Source: Planktophila turicensis (GTDB lineage Bacteria > Actinomycetota > Actinomycetes > Nanopelagicales > Nanopelagicaceae). From it: a DNA stretch of 64,000 bases. A program made the position numbers and the translations under genes. Positions 51,030 to 59,737 of the stretch are shown here, one piece after another. How positions within the stretch are numbered: the first letter of the stretch is position 1; every line of letters starts with the position of its first letter. The stretch lies in the NCBI GenBank assembly GCA_965234405.1, contig OZ248346.1, one strand, 5' to 3'. Under the pieces are notes generated by a model that saw only the letters and a list, made by a program, of their open reading frames with translations, made no database searches and had not been told where the DNA came from.

Positions 51030-52457
51030 TTACCCGTTGAGGTTGGTCATGACGTGCTTGATACGGGTGTAATCCTCAAAGCCGTAATTGGAGAGATCCT
51101 TGCCGTATCCGCTTCGCTTAAATCCACCGTGAGGCATTTCAGCGACGATTGGGATGTGGGTATTAATCCAGACGCAGCCGAAGTCAAAGGCCTTAGACAT
51201 ACGCATCGCGCGGCCATGGTCCTTGGTCCAGACTGAAGATGCCAAGCCGTAGTCGACCCCGTTGGCCATCGCCACAGCCTCAGCTTCATCCTTGAACTTT
51301 TGGATAGTGATGACTGGTCCGAAGATTTCAGATTGAATCAATTCATCTGACTGCTTCAAATCTGCAATGACAGTGGGTGCCACAAAGTAGCCAGGGCGAT
51401 TAGTTGGCTGTCCGCCAGAAACGATGCGCGCATGTGATGGCGTGCGAGAGATAAATCCTGAGACGCGCTCAAATTGAGAAGCATTGTTGACTGGTCCAAC
51501 GATGACATCTTCATCTGGCATACCCATACCGATGTGGTTCGTTGCCTGATCAGCAAGTAACTTCACCATCTCTTCGTAGACACCTTCTTGAACAAGAACG
51601 CGAGTAGCTGCTGTGCAATCTTGACCAGAGTTGAAGAATCCAGCGACTGCAATTCCTTCAGCGGCTGCCTGAAGGTCAGCATCATTAAAGACAACCACAG
51701 GTGCCTTGCCACCGAGTTCAAGGTGTACGCGCTTGAGTGATTTCGATGCAGCAGATGCAACTTCCATACCTGCGCGCACTGAACCTGTTACTGAAACCAT
51801 CGCAGGTGTTGCATGATCAACGAGAGCTGCACCAGTTTCACGTTCTCCGGCGATGACGTTGATTACACCATCAGGAAGAAATTCGCCCATGATCTGTGCC
51901 ATAAAAAGTGTTGATACAGGTGTTGTATCTGAAGGCTTGAGAACAACTGTGTTTCCTGCAGCGATTGCTGGAGCCCACTTCCATACAGCCATCATCATTG
52001 GATAGTTCCACGGTGTTACCTGTGCACAGACGCCAATTGGTTCGCGGCGGATATATGAAGTCATTCCGTGCATATATTCACCAGCTGAGCGACCTTCAAG
52101 GTTTCGAGCAGCGCCTGCAAAGAAGCGAATCTGATCAACCATCGGAGGCATTTCTTCAGATGCAGTAAGGCTCTTTGGCTTTCCGCAGTTCTCGGACTCC
52201 AAGTTAACGAATTCATCTGCACGAGCTTCGATGGCATCGGCAATCTTCAACAGCGCACGCTGACGTTCGGAAGGAGTTGAGTCGCGCCATCCTGGAAACG
52301 CATCACTGGCAGCCTTCATCGCCTTATCAATATCTGCAGCGCTCGACTTAGGAGCAGTAGCAAAAGCTTCGCCAGTTGATGGGTTAATCAGGGTTGTAGT
52401 TTCACCTGATGCTCCATCGACTGATTTACCGTTGATGAAATTCTGTAGCTTCTTCAC
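51030..52457 (-). CDS. NAD-dependent aldehyde dehydrogenase, gamma-aminobutyraldehyde type
   Basis: 475-residue aldehyde dehydrogenase with VTPWNYP near residue 150, catalytic glutamate in ELGGKAPVVVF near 250 and cysteine in NSGQDCTAATR near 284. It resembles E. coli PatD, especially around FFAGAARNLEG and GQDCTAA, which oxidises the putrescine breakdown product gamma-aminobutyraldehyde. Its place beside a polyamine importer supports this role, but betaine-aldehyde activity cannot be excluded. GTG start at 52457, 3 bases after the DinB gene. Confidence 0.86.
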   Translation of the reverse strand: MKKLQNFINGKSVDGASGETTTLINPSTGEAFATAPKSSAADIDKAMKAASDAFPGWRDSTPSERQRALLKIADAIEARADEFVNLESENCGKPKSLTASEEMPPMVDQIRFFAGAARNLEGRSAGEYMHGMTSYIRREPIGVCAQVTPWNYPMMMAVWKWAPAIAAGNTVVLKPSDTTPVSTLFMAQIMGEFLPDGVINVIAGERETGAALVDHATPAMVSVTGSVRAGMEVASAASKSLKRVHLELGGKAPVVVFNDADLQAAAEGIAVAGFFNSGQDCTAATRVLVQEGVYEEMVKLLADQATNHIGMGMPDEDVIVGPVNNASQFERVSGFISRTPSHARIVSGGQPTNRPGYFVAPTVIADLKQSDELIQSEIFGPVITIQKFKDEAEAVAMANGVDYGLASSVWTKDHGRAMRMSKAFDFGCVWINTHIPIVAEMPHGGFKRSGYGKDLSNYGFEDYTRIKHVMTNLNG

Positions 52458-52460
52458 CTT

Positions 52461-52940
52461 TTATGCCTGACCCTTCGTAGCGCGAACCATCTGATCACCG
52501 TGATCGTATGGGTGTTTTGTATAAGTCTCGAGCCAGCGAGCGACTGTGTACTTGCCCGCCTCTGTATGCATGCCAAACTTTTCTAGATCGCTCTCAGTCA
52601 ATCGCTTCACTAAATCCAAAGATGCTGCACGCACTGCCGCATACACAGCAATCGAATTCGCAACATCGCCATCAACATAAGCAAGCTTTGGTTCATTTGC
52701 CCAAGCGGCCTCGTCGTACCCCTGAATTACAGAACCTTCAGGTTCTGCAACCAATCGACGTAAGCGTGCATATGACTGCGCCTCAGAATCTGCCATGTGA
52801 TGAATACATTGACGTGCAGACCATTCGTTCTCGGCATGTACATCCAATAAATCTGGAGTTACAGCGCGAGCTAAGTTAAGAAAATACTGTGAGGCTGCTT
52901 CATATGCTGCAGCTGCTTCCTTCAAATCCACGGATGTCAT
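52461..52940 (-). CDS. DinB-fold protein
   Basis: A 159-residue four-helix DinB/YfiT-like protein. Possible metal histidines lie in CIHHMADSEAQ near residue 46 and KHPYDHGDQM near 143. Such proteins are often thiol-dependent (mycothiol or bacillithiol) transferases or hydrolases. It is transcribed with the aldehyde dehydrogenase and starts 7 bases after TAGTAT, suggesting that this promoter drives both. Confidence 0.82.
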   Translation of the reverse strand: MTSVDLKEAAAAYEAASQYFLNLARAVTPDLLDVHAENEWSARQCIHHMADSEAQSYARLRRLVAEPEGSVIQGYDEAAWANEPKLAYVDGDVANSIAVYAAVRAASLDLVKRLTESDLEKFGMHTEAGKYTVARWLETYTKHPYDHGDQMVRATKGQA

Positions 52941-52947
52941 GGAAGTG

Positions 52948-52953
52948 ATACTA
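52948..52953 (-). promoter_or_regulatory. Leaderless -10 element for the DinB-aldehyde dehydrogenase pair
   Basis: TAGTAT on the minus strand ends 7 bases before the ATG at 52940 and fits in the 14-base gap after rlmN. Confidence 0.5.
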
Positions 52954-52954
52954 G

Positions 52955-54082
52955 TTAAATCTTTTCCTTTTCACTAGCAGCCAACTGCCCGCATGCTCCG
53001 TCGATTTCACGACCACGGGTATCGCGCACAGTTACTGGGACTCCGTAGCCTTCGAGAATTCGAACGAATTCAGCTTCATCTTCTCGACGTGATGCTGTCC
53101 ACTTAGATCCGGGAGTTGGATTGAGCGGAATCAAGTTGACATGGGCATTGCGATTTTTGAGCAATCGCCCCAGCAAATCTGAGCGCCAGGATTGATCGTT
53201 AATGTCGCGAATAAGTGCATACTCGATTGAATATCGACGACCAGTCTTCTTTTCATAAGCATCTGCGGCAGCCAAGACTTCACGGACTTTAAAACGATTG
53301 TTGATTGGAACTAGGCTGTCGCGGAGTTCGTCATCTGGAGTGTGGAGTGAAACTGCGAGCGTGCAGTTAATGCCTTCATCCATCAACTTCTCAATTCCAT
53401 TGACGAGTCCAACAGTTGAAACTACAACTGAGCGAGCTGAGATACCAAGACCATCTGGATTTGGATCGGTGATGTTATGAAGTGTTCGAACAACCGCGTT
53501 GTAGTTAGCAAGCGGTTCGCCCATTCCCATAAAGACGATGTTAGAAAGTCGTGTAGGTCCGCCAGGCATTTCACCATTTGCGCATGCGCGAGCTGCCGCA
53601 ACAATCTGATCGGTGATTTCTGCCGCTGAAAGGTTTCGTGTAAGTCCCGCTTGCCCTGTTGCGCAGAAAGGGCAGTTCATTCCGCAGCCTGCTTGAGAAG
53701 AAATGCAAACTGTTGTGCGATCTGAGTAGCGCATAAGGACGGATTCAACGAGAACTCCATCGTGTAACTTCCAGAGATCTTTACGAGTCATGCCGCCATC
53801 TGTTGTGCGAGTGGTAACAAGTTCAATCATCTTTGGAGTAAGTGCATCGGCGATTGCTTGGCGCTCTGCCGCAGGAATATCAGTCCAGTCATCTGGGTTA
53901 TTTGAAAGATGAGAGAAGTAGTGAGTTGCTACTTGGGCTGCGCGGAAAGGTTGGAAGCCGAGTTCTTTTGCAAATGCTTTACGTTCTGCAGGACCGAAGT
54001 CAGCAAGGTGTTTAGGAGCTTTCTTGCGCTGAACAGGTTCATCAAAAACTAATTTGAGTTCGGTTGGACGTTCTGTTGTCAT
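52955..54082 (-). CDS. rlmN: Dual-specificity RNA methyltransferase RlmN
   Basis: Radical-SAM enzyme methylating A2503 of 23S rRNA and A37 of some tRNAs. CGMNCPFCATG near residue 125 is the radical-SAM cluster motif; GGMTRKDLWKL precedes it and GACGQLA with the catalytic cysteine ends the protein. I chose ATG at 54082 (MTTERPTEL), overlapping cdsA by 4 bases; 375 residues. Confidence 0.95.
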   Translation of the reverse strand: MTTERPTELKLVFDEPVQRKKAPKHLADFGPAERKAFAKELGFQPFRAAQVATHYFSHLSNNPDDWTDIPAAERQAIADALTPKMIELVTTRTTDGGMTRKDLWKLHDGVLVESVLMRYSDRTTVCISSQAGCGMNCPFCATGQAGLTRNLSAAEITDQIVAAARACANGEMPGGPTRLSNIVFMGMGEPLANYNAVVRTLHNITDPNPDGLGISARSVVVSTVGLVNGIEKLMDEGINCTLAVSLHTPDDELRDSLVPINNRFKVREVLAAADAYEKKTGRRYSIEYALIRDINDQSWRSDLLGRLLKNRNAHVNLIPLNPTPGSKWTASRREDEAEFVRILEGYGVPVTVRDTRGREIDGACGQLAASEKEKI

Positions 54083-54939
54083 AACAAACCTGAATCCTGT
54101 GCGCGACGCACGATTTCGAGAGCGAGCCACAGGGCTGGAGCTGCGAAGAGAACTGAATCAAGGCGATCCATGATGCCGCCGTGGCCAGGAAGTAAGTTGC
54201 CCATATCTTTAATTGCCATATCGCGTTTGAGCGCAGATTCGATGAGATCGCCGGCAGTAGCCGTAAAGACAGTGACGAGTCCTGCAATCGCACCCAACCA
54301 CCAATCAGAATCCATGATGAAGTGGAAGGCAAGGGATCCACCGATGACGGTGAAAACAAGTGAGCCGACTAAGCCTTCGATAGTTTTCTTTGGGCTGATC
54401 TTTGGAGCAAGCGGGTGCTTACCGAAGAGAACTCCGGTCAAATACGCAAACGTGTCATTGCATCCAACGAGAACAACAAGTGTCATGACCCGAGCCAAGC
54501 CATTAGATGGACGGGCAAGAAGAATCAGGAAGCCTGCAAGAAATGGAAGATAGATAAGAGCAAGGGCAGAAGCGGATGCGGTTCCAACGAAACCTTCGGT
54601 TCCGCGAGGAAGAAGAAGGACAAGTAAACAAGGGAAAGCGATTGCTGTTGCAACAGAAAGCCCAGAGACTCCCCCGAACCATGCAGCAGCAGAAAGTGCC
54701 ACAGCTGCTGTGGTTAAGGACCACTGCGGGATATCGATCTTTGTTGTTGTCAGCGCGTGATGGAGTTCGCGGATTCCTAGAATGACAGCAATTGTTACAA
54801 GGCCAGCAAAGATAACTCTGTAGCTTGCCAACGAGAACCAGACCAACGAAATCAGAAAGAGACTGACGCCAATTGAAGGCAGAAGCTTGCGACCTGCGCG
54901 CTTATTAATCGCCTCGTTGATCGAATGTAGGTCTGACAC
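54079..54939 (-). CDS. cdsA: Phosphatidate cytidylyltransferase
   Basis: Makes CDP-diacylglycerol for PgsA and other enzymes. About seven membrane segments; the C-terminal signature GDLIESALKRDMAIKD and LPGHGGIMDRLDS is complete. 286 residues with GTG start. The frr-cdsA-rlmN order is conserved in actinobacteria. Confidence 0.95.
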   Translation of the reverse strand: MSDLHSINEAINKRAGRKLLPSIGVSLFLISLVWFSLASYRVIFAGLVTIAVILGIRELHHALTTTKIDIPQWSLTTAAVALSAAAWFGGVSGLSVATAIAFPCLLVLLLPRGTEGFVGTASASALALIYLPFLAGFLILLARPSNGLARVMTLVVLVGCNDTFAYLTGVLFGKHPLAPKISPKKTIEGLVGSLVFTVIGGSLAFHFIMDSDWWLGAIAGLVTVFTATAGDLIESALKRDMAIKDMGNLLPGHGGIMDRLDSVLFAAPALWLALEIVRRAQDSGLL

Positions 54940-54963
54940 AGTGGGTGGAACTTAAAGAAGTCT

Positions 54964-55527
54964 TTAGACCTCGAGAAGTTCGGCCTCCTTGTGCTTTAAG
55001 AGTTCATCAATCTTTGCAACGTGATCTGCGGTGATTTTTTCGAGTTCTTTTTCACCGCGGCTGAGATCATCTTTTCCGATCTCGCCATCTTTCTCGAGCT
55101 TCTCCATCAATTCCTTAGCGGTACGACGGATATTGCGCATTGAGATCTTGGAATCTTCTGCCTTGGTCTTTGCAACCTTGATGTAATCCTTACGGCGCTC
55201 TTCTGTGAGCTGTGGGAAATTAACGCGTATAACTGCGCCATCAGTTGCTGGGTTTACGCCCAAATCTGATTCGCGTATTGCCTTTTCGATGGATGTCATT
55301 GCGCCCTTGTCGAAAGGAGAAACAATTGCCATGCGAGATTCAGGAACCTGAATTGATGCAAGCTGTGAAAGCGCGGTCCATGAGCCGTAGTAATCGACCA
55401 TGATCTTGTTAAACATCGCTGGGTGAGCACGACCTGTGCGGATGGCACCGAAATCATCTTTAGCAACTTCGACAGCCTTATTCATCTTGTCGGTCGCATC
55501 TGCGAGTGTGCTTGTTACATCTGCCAT
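54964..55527 (-). CDS. frr: Ribosome recycling factor
   Basis: 187 residues. Full match to RRF: MNKAVEVAKDDFGAIRTGRA near residue 13 (shown by DDFGAIRTGRA) and the RRTAKELMEKLEKDG helix near 134. AGAGGAG precedes the ATG. It follows pyrH. Confidence 0.97.
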   Translation of the reverse strand: MADVTSTLADATDKMNKAVEVAKDDFGAIRTGRAHPAMFNKIMVDYYGSWTALSQLASIQVPESRMAIVSPFDKGAMTSIEKAIRESDLGVNPATDGAVIRVNFPQLTEERRKDYIKVAKTKAEDSKISMRNIRRTAKELMEKLEKDGEIGKDDLSRGEKELEKITADHVAKIDELLKHKEAELLEV

Positions 55528-55555
55528 GGTCTTTTACTCCTCTAGTAGCTCTCGT

Positions 55556-56278
55556 TTAAGAAACGAGAGTTCCAATCTTTTCACCGCGAACTGCGCGGCC
55601 GATATTTCCGTTGGTCATCAAGTCGAAGACCACGATAGGTAGGTGGTTCTCGCGGCAGAGGCTAAAGGCTGCTGCATCTGCAACGGCGAGTGACTTCTGA
55701 AGAACTTCGTTATAAGAAATTGTGTCGAACTTAGTTGCGTTTGGATCCTTGCGCGGATCTGCGTTGTAGACACCATCGACACCGGACTTTGCGAGTAACA
55801 ATGCGCCTGCTCCGATTTCGAGTGCTCTCTGAGCTGCAACGGTATCTGTTGTGAAGAATGGCATTCCTGCGCCTGCACCAAAGATAACTACGCGACCCTT
55901 TTCGAGGTGGCGGATGGCACGGCGTGGGACATATGGCTCGGCAACTTGGCCCATGGTGATTGCAGTTTGGACGCGAGTATCGACGCCTTCTTTTTCAAGA
56001 AAATCTTGGAGAGCTAAACAGTTCATCACTGTTCCGAGCATTCCCATGTAGTCAGCGCGTGAACGTTCCATGCCGCGCTCTGAGAGTTCGGCGCCGCGGA
56101 AGAAGTTGCCGCCGCCAACAACGATTGCTACTTGAGTGCCGGCGCGAACAACATCGGCGATCTGTTTTGCTACATCTGCTAAAACATCGGGATCAACACC
56201 GATGCCTTTATTGCCACCGAAAACTTCTCCGGAAAGCTTAAGGAGCACCCGCTGATACGTTCCTCTTGTACCTGGCAT
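55556..56278 (-). CDS. pyrH: UMP kinase
   Basis: Amino-acid kinase fold; phosphorylates UMP. LLKLSGEVFGG near residue 8, VGGGNFFRG near 54 and TVAAQRALEIGA near 145 are typical. 240 residues. AGAGGAGC precedes the ATG. It is in the tsf-pyrH-frr order. Confidence 0.97.
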   Translation of the reverse strand: MPGTRGTYQRVLLKLSGEVFGGNKGIGVDPDVLADVAKQIADVVRAGTQVAIVVGGGNFFRGAELSERGMERSRADYMGMLGTVMNCLALQDFLEKEGVDTRVQTAITMGQVAEPYVPRRAIRHLEKGRVVIFGAGAGMPFFTTDTVAAQRALEIGAGALLLAKSGVDGVYNADPRKDPNATKFDTISYNEVLQKSLAVADAAAFSLCRENHLPIVVFDLMTNGNIGRAVRGEKIGTLVS

Positions 56279-56341
56279 TGGTGCTCCTCTCGCTCTACGA
56301 ATTCTTACTTTTCTTGAGTCTATTACCCTCTATAGAAAAGC

Positions 56342-57169
56342 TTATTGACCCACGCGGAAGCGATGGAATGCCTTAACAGCGGTTCCTGCCTCATCGAGAA
56401 TCTGCTTAACAGTCTTCTTTGCATCCTTAGCGAAAGCCTGCTCGATTAGTGAAACTTCCTTCACAAAACCGGTGACGCGACCTTCGATGATCTTTGAAAG
56501 AGATGCCTCTGGCTTACCTTCGGCAATAGCTGTCTCTTCTGCAAGACGACGCTCTGTCTCGATGAGGTCTGCTGGAACATCTTCGCGGTTAACGAAACGT
56601 GGTGCAAATGCTGCGATGTGCTGTGCAACATCACGACCGACTTCAGCTGCTTCCTTAGCAAGTGAAACCAAGACGCCAACCTGAGGTGGCAAATCTGGGC
56701 TTGTCTTGTGAAGGTAGAGACCGACTGGCCCTTCGATAACTGCAACGTTACGAATTTCAATCTTCTCGCCCAATGTTGCGTTTCCTTCATCGATTACAGC
56801 CTGAACGGTCTTGCCGTTAGCCATTGTTGATGAAAGGAATGCAGCAACATCTGCTGACTTAGATGAAACGAGGTGCTCTACGAGTTCATCGCCAAGTGCG
56901 ATAAAACGCTCACCCTTTGCAACGAAGTCTGTCTCGCAGTTGAGTTCGAGCATGACACCAACTTCGCCCTGAACCTTTGCAACAACCAAACCATTTGAAG
57001 TAAGGCGGCCTTCGCGCTTTGTAACGCCCTTAAGTCCCTTTACGCGAATGATTTCGACAGCCTTGTCGTAATCACCTTCTGCTTCATCAAGTGCCTTCTT
57101 GCAATCGAGCATTCCTGCTGCAGTTGCTTCGCGAAGACGCTTTACATCATCTGCTGAATAGTTAGCCAT
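56342..57169 (-). CDS. tsf: Translation elongation factor Ts
   Basis: EF-Ts recharges EF-Tu with GTP. LREATAAGMLDCKKAL near residue 12 and CETDFVAK near 78 are diagnostic. 275 residues. It follows rpsB by 6 bases. Confidence 0.97.
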   Translation of the reverse strand: MANYSADDVKRLREATAAGMLDCKKALDEAEGDYDKAVEIIRVKGLKGVTKREGRLTSNGLVVAKVQGEVGVMLELNCETDFVAKGERFIALGDELVEHLVSSKSADVAAFLSSTMANGKTVQAVIDEGNATLGEKIEIRNVAVIEGPVGLYLHKTSPDLPPQVGVLVSLAKEAAEVGRDVAQHIAAFAPRFVNREDVPADLIETERRLAEETAIAEGKPEASLSKIIEGRVTGFVKEVSLIEQAFAKDAKKTVKQILDEAGTAVKAFHRFRVGQ

Positions 57170-57175
57170 TTTTAC

Positions 57176-57967
57176 TTATGCCTCCACTGGTGCATCTGTT
57201 GCTGGAGCTGCTGCAAGGATTTCCTTCTCAAGCGCTGCTGCTGCCGCTGCTTCTGCAGTTGCTACAGGTGCTGGAGCTGCTGCAGAACGTGCCTTAAGGC
57301 CTTCTGCAATTGCATCTGTGATGACGCGTGTTAGCAATTCGATTGAACGGATTGCATCGTCGTTACCAGGAATCTTGAAATCAACTTCGTCTGGATCGCA
57401 GTTTGTATCGAGGATAGCGATAACTGGAATGCCAAGCTTTTTAGCTTCCTGTACTGCGAGGTGCTCCTTCTTGGTATCGACAACCCAGATTGCTGAAGGC
57501 AACTTGGTCATGTGACGGATACCGTCGAGGTTCTTGAAAAGCTTTTCGCGCTCACGGCGAAGAACAAGAAGTTCCTTCTTTGTAAGCAAAAGGTCGTTAG
57601 CTGTCTCGAGAGCTTCGAGCTCCTTGAGGCGCTGAATACGCTTGTAGACAGTTGGGAAGTTGGTAAGCATTCCACCTAACCAGCGCTCTGTAACTGTTGG
57701 CATTCCAACGCGAGCTGCTTGATCGATGATTGGCTTGTGAGCCTGCTTCTTTGTTCCTACGAATAGGACGTGGCCACCCTTAGCAACTGTCTCCTTAACG
57801 AATGCGTATGCAGAATCGATAAGTGCAAGTGACTGCTGGATGTCGATGATGTAAATGCCATTGCGTTCTGTGAAAATAAAACGCTTCATCTTTGGATTCC
57901 AACGACGAGTCTGGTGTCCGAAGTGGACTCCGCTGTCGAGGAGTTCGCGCATTGTTACTACTGCCAT
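57176..57967 (-). CDS. rpsB: 30S ribosomal protein S2
   Basis: Small-subunit protein. MRELLDSGVHFGHQTRRWNP near the start and IVDTKKEHLAVQEAKKLGIP-type segment (shown by VVDTKKEHLAVQEAKKLG) are diagnostic. I chose ATG at 57967 with AAGAAGGAG upstream; about 263 residues with an Ala-rich tail. A strong hairpin touches its ribosome site. Confidence 0.97.
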   Translation of the reverse strand: MAVVTMRELLDSGVHFGHQTRRWNPKMKRFIFTERNGIYIIDIQQSLALIDSAYAFVKETVAKGGHVLFVGTKKQAHKPIIDQAARVGMPTVTERWLGGMLTNFPTVYKRIQRLKELEALETANDLLLTKKELLVLRREREKLFKNLDGIRHMTKLPSAIWVVDTKKEHLAVQEAKKLGIPVIAILDTNCDPDEVDFKIPGNDDAIRSIELLTRVITDAIAEGLKARSAAAPAPVATAEAAAAAALEKEILAAAPATDAPVEA

Positions 57968-58225
57968 GACGGCACGCTCCTTCTTAGGTTTTTGCGCGCT
58001 GCGCAATAAACCTGCTCGGTTAATGTCTAAGCAATTTACCTAGACCGTCGCACCTACAACGCCGACCATCCTCAAAGAGGTTGGACCGAAGTGGCTTGTA
58101 ATCATCGCTAGCGAGTCATACATAGGTGCTGAGATGTCACGCCAATTCCTTGTTTCCAAGTCGCTCGCGTGCAGGCATGAGTCTAAACGCTGGCTCCGAT
58201 CGCCCCAAATCCACCATGAGACCGT
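57968..58225 (-). promoter_or_regulatory. rpsB leader and gap to the toxin-antitoxin promoter
   Basis: No gene is supported in this stretch. It should contain the rpsB promoter, but no -10/-35 pair stands out. At its rpsB end is a two-part stem (57986-58013: AGGTTT/AAACCT and TTGCGC/GCGCAA, loop of three) just ahead of and touching the ribosome site, which may serve S2 feedback. Confidence 0.4.
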
Positions 58226-58244
58226 AAAGTTCCTAAAAGTTCCT
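58226..58244 (+). promoter_or_regulatory. Direct-repeat operator of the toxin-antitoxin operon
   Basis: AAAGTTCCT occurs twice with a 10-base period (58226-58234 and 58236-58244), so both copies face the same side of the helix. It lies in the presumed -35 region. Confidence 0.5.
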
Positions 58245-58252
58245 TTTTGGTT

Positions 58253-58258
58253 TATGCT
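58253..58258 (+). promoter_or_regulatory. Leaderless -10 element of the toxin-antitoxin operon
   Basis: TATGCT ends 6 bases before the antitoxin ATG at 58265. Confidence 0.5.
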
Positions 58259-58264
58259 CGTCCG

Positions 58265-58474
58265 ATGGCCACCAATGTGAAATTCAAGGACGAATTCGTC
58301 ATTAAAGCTCGCCAAGTCGCAAAGGCTGAGCATCGCTCCGTTCCAAGCCAGATTGAGTTTTACTTCAAAATTGCGCTCATCGCCGAACAGAACCCAGAGC
58401 TAAGTTTCAAATTAATTAAAGAAATTCTTCAAGCCCAATCACAAGACGCTGATACCGATTACGTATTTGGCTGA
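58265..58474 (+). CDS. ParD-like antitoxin
   Basis: A 69-residue protein with a probable ribbon-helix-helix N-terminus (TNVKFKDEFVIKARQVAK), RSVPSQIEFYFKIAL and an acidic C-terminus (DADTDYVFG), the plan of ParD-type antitoxins. The stop TGA shares one base with the toxin start, so synthesis is coupled. Low similarity to named families is likely; the call rests on structure and the partner. Confidence 0.72.
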   Translation: MATNVKFKDEFVIKARQVAKAEHRSVPSQIEFYFKIALIAEQNPELSFKLIKEILQAQSQDADTDYVFG

Positions 58475-58743
58475 TGCGGTTTATCGCTTCCCCACCGTTT
58501 CAACGCTCTGTTAAAAAGCTCCACCCGAACCAGAAGAAAGAATTAGATGTAGCAATTCACTCTCTTGGTTCAAACCCACGATTAGGTGATGCAAAGCGAG
58601 GAGATCTCTCCGGAGTCTTCGTTCTCAAGTTCAAGGTAGGTCAACTGGATTGGCTCTTGGCATATGAAATTGTTGATACAGAAATTATTCTGTTGCTCTT
58701 AGTTGGCCCTCATGAAAATTTTTATCGGGACTTGAAAAGGTAA
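58474..58743 (+). CDS. RelE/ParE-type toxin
   Basis: An 89-residue protein with the RelE/ParE pattern: FQRSVKKLHPNQKKELD near the start, LGDAKRGDLSGVFVLKFKVG (shown by GDLSGVFVLKFKVG) in the middle and LLLLVGPHENFYRDLKR (shown by VGPHENFYRDLKR) at the end. Target (mRNA or gyrase) cannot be told. Its stop abuts the xerC stop with no spacing. Confidence 0.8.
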   Translation: MRFIASPPFQRSVKKLHPNQKKELDVAIHSLGSNPRLGDAKRGDLSGVFVLKFKVGQLDWLLAYEIVDTEIILLLLVGPHENFYRDLKR

Positions 58744-59655
58744 CTAAGCGCGAGGGTGGGCCTGCTTGAAAGCCTTTTGCAATCTTTCAGTCGAGACGTG
58801 GGTGTAGATCTGGGTTGTTGCAAGGGATGCATGGCCCAGAATTTCTTGGACGGTACGAAGGTCGGCTCCCCCTTCAAGTAAATGAGTTGCTGCCGAATGT
58901 CGCAGAGCATGAGGTCCCATTCGCTCGAATCCTTCTAGAGCAGATAGTGCCTCATAAACAATTGTCCGAACTGTGCGCTGATCTATGCGACCACCACGAG
59001 AGCCAAGAAAAACAGCGCGGGCAGATTTATCTGTCGCAACAGAAGGACGGCCGTTCTTCAGCCAATCGTTTAGCGCCTTGATTGCAGGACCGCCCAAAGG
59101 AATTGTGCGTTCTTTATTTCCTTTACCCAATACGCGAATTGTGTTGCGGTTGTAATCAACATCATCAATGTCGAGGCCACAGAGTTCAGAGACGCGCGCA
59201 CCGGAGGCATAGAGAACTTCAAGAATCGCACAATCGCGTTTTGATAACGGCGTCTCTTCCTCGGCGACGCGAGTGGCAAGTGAATCCATTGCTATAGATG
59301 CATCAGAAACGGTGAGTACTTCAGGCAGAGTTCTATGACCTTTAGGTGTGGCAAGGGTTGCTCCCACATCTTTGGTGAGGTACCCATTCTTCGTCGCCCA
59401 CTTAGTGAAGAGGCGAATAGAGACAGCCCTACGTGAAAGCGTTGTGCGCGCTCCCCCTTTTGCCTGCTGATTAGCTAACCAAGAGCGAATATGCGCGATG
59501 GTGAGTTCTGAGATTTGATTAACTTTCTGCATCTCGAGGTGGCTGAGAAAACTTTCAAGATCTCCCAGATAGGCACGCACTGTATGGGTTGAAAGATTGC
59601 GTTCTTTCTCGAGGTAGCGGGTATATCCCTGGCGTATTCCCTCGAAGTCAGACAT
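58744..59655 (-). CDS. xerC: Site-specific tyrosine recombinase XerC
   Basis: Resolves chromosome dimers with FtsK. N-terminal SAM-like domain, then the catalytic core: Arg in YASGARVSELCGL, Lys in GKGNKER, HALRH, GHAS and the Tyr in IYTHV. I chose ATG at 59655 (MSDFEGIRQG), 6 bases after TATTCT; 303 residues. The gene lies near rpsB, as XerC does in mycobacteria. Confidence 0.94.
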   Translation of the reverse strand: MSDFEGIRQGYTRYLEKERNLSTHTVRAYLGDLESFLSHLEMQKVNQISELTIAHIRSWLANQQAKGGARTTLSRRAVSIRLFTKWATKNGYLTKDVGATLATPKGHRTLPEVLTVSDASIAMDSLATRVAEEETPLSKRDCAILEVLYASGARVSELCGLDIDDVDYNRNTIRVLGKGNKERTIPLGGPAIKALNDWLKNGRPSVATDKSARAVFLGSRGGRIDQRTVRTIVYEALSALEGFERMGPHALRHSAATHLLEGGADLRTVQEILGHASLATTQIYTHVSTERLQKAFKQAHPRA

Positions 59656-59661
59656 GAATAA

Positions 59662-59667
59662 AGAATA
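59662..59667 (-). promoter_or_regulatory. Leaderless -10 element for xerC
   Basis: TATTCT on the minus strand ends 6 bases before the xerC ATG. Confidence 0.45.
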
Positions 59668-59700
59668 TATCCACAGGCTGCGAAAACACCTGCGCAAGTG

Positions 59701-59718
59701 TGATGCGGATACGCATCA
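59701..59718. promoter_or_regulatory. Perfect inverted repeat upstream of the orphan gene
   Basis: TGATGCG-GATA-CGCATCA is a perfect 7+7 inverted repeat. It lies just upstream of the TACGGT -10 (59726-59731) of the orphan gene, where a regulator would control it; the small XRE protein next door is the obvious candidate. Confidence 0.5.
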
Positions 59719-59737
59719 GAGACGATACGGTAAAGAT

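Noticed and set aside
58040..58225. Possible small gene or RNA upstream of rpsB
   Set aside because: Reading frames there lack start signals and family patterns, and no long stable fold is evident by eye.
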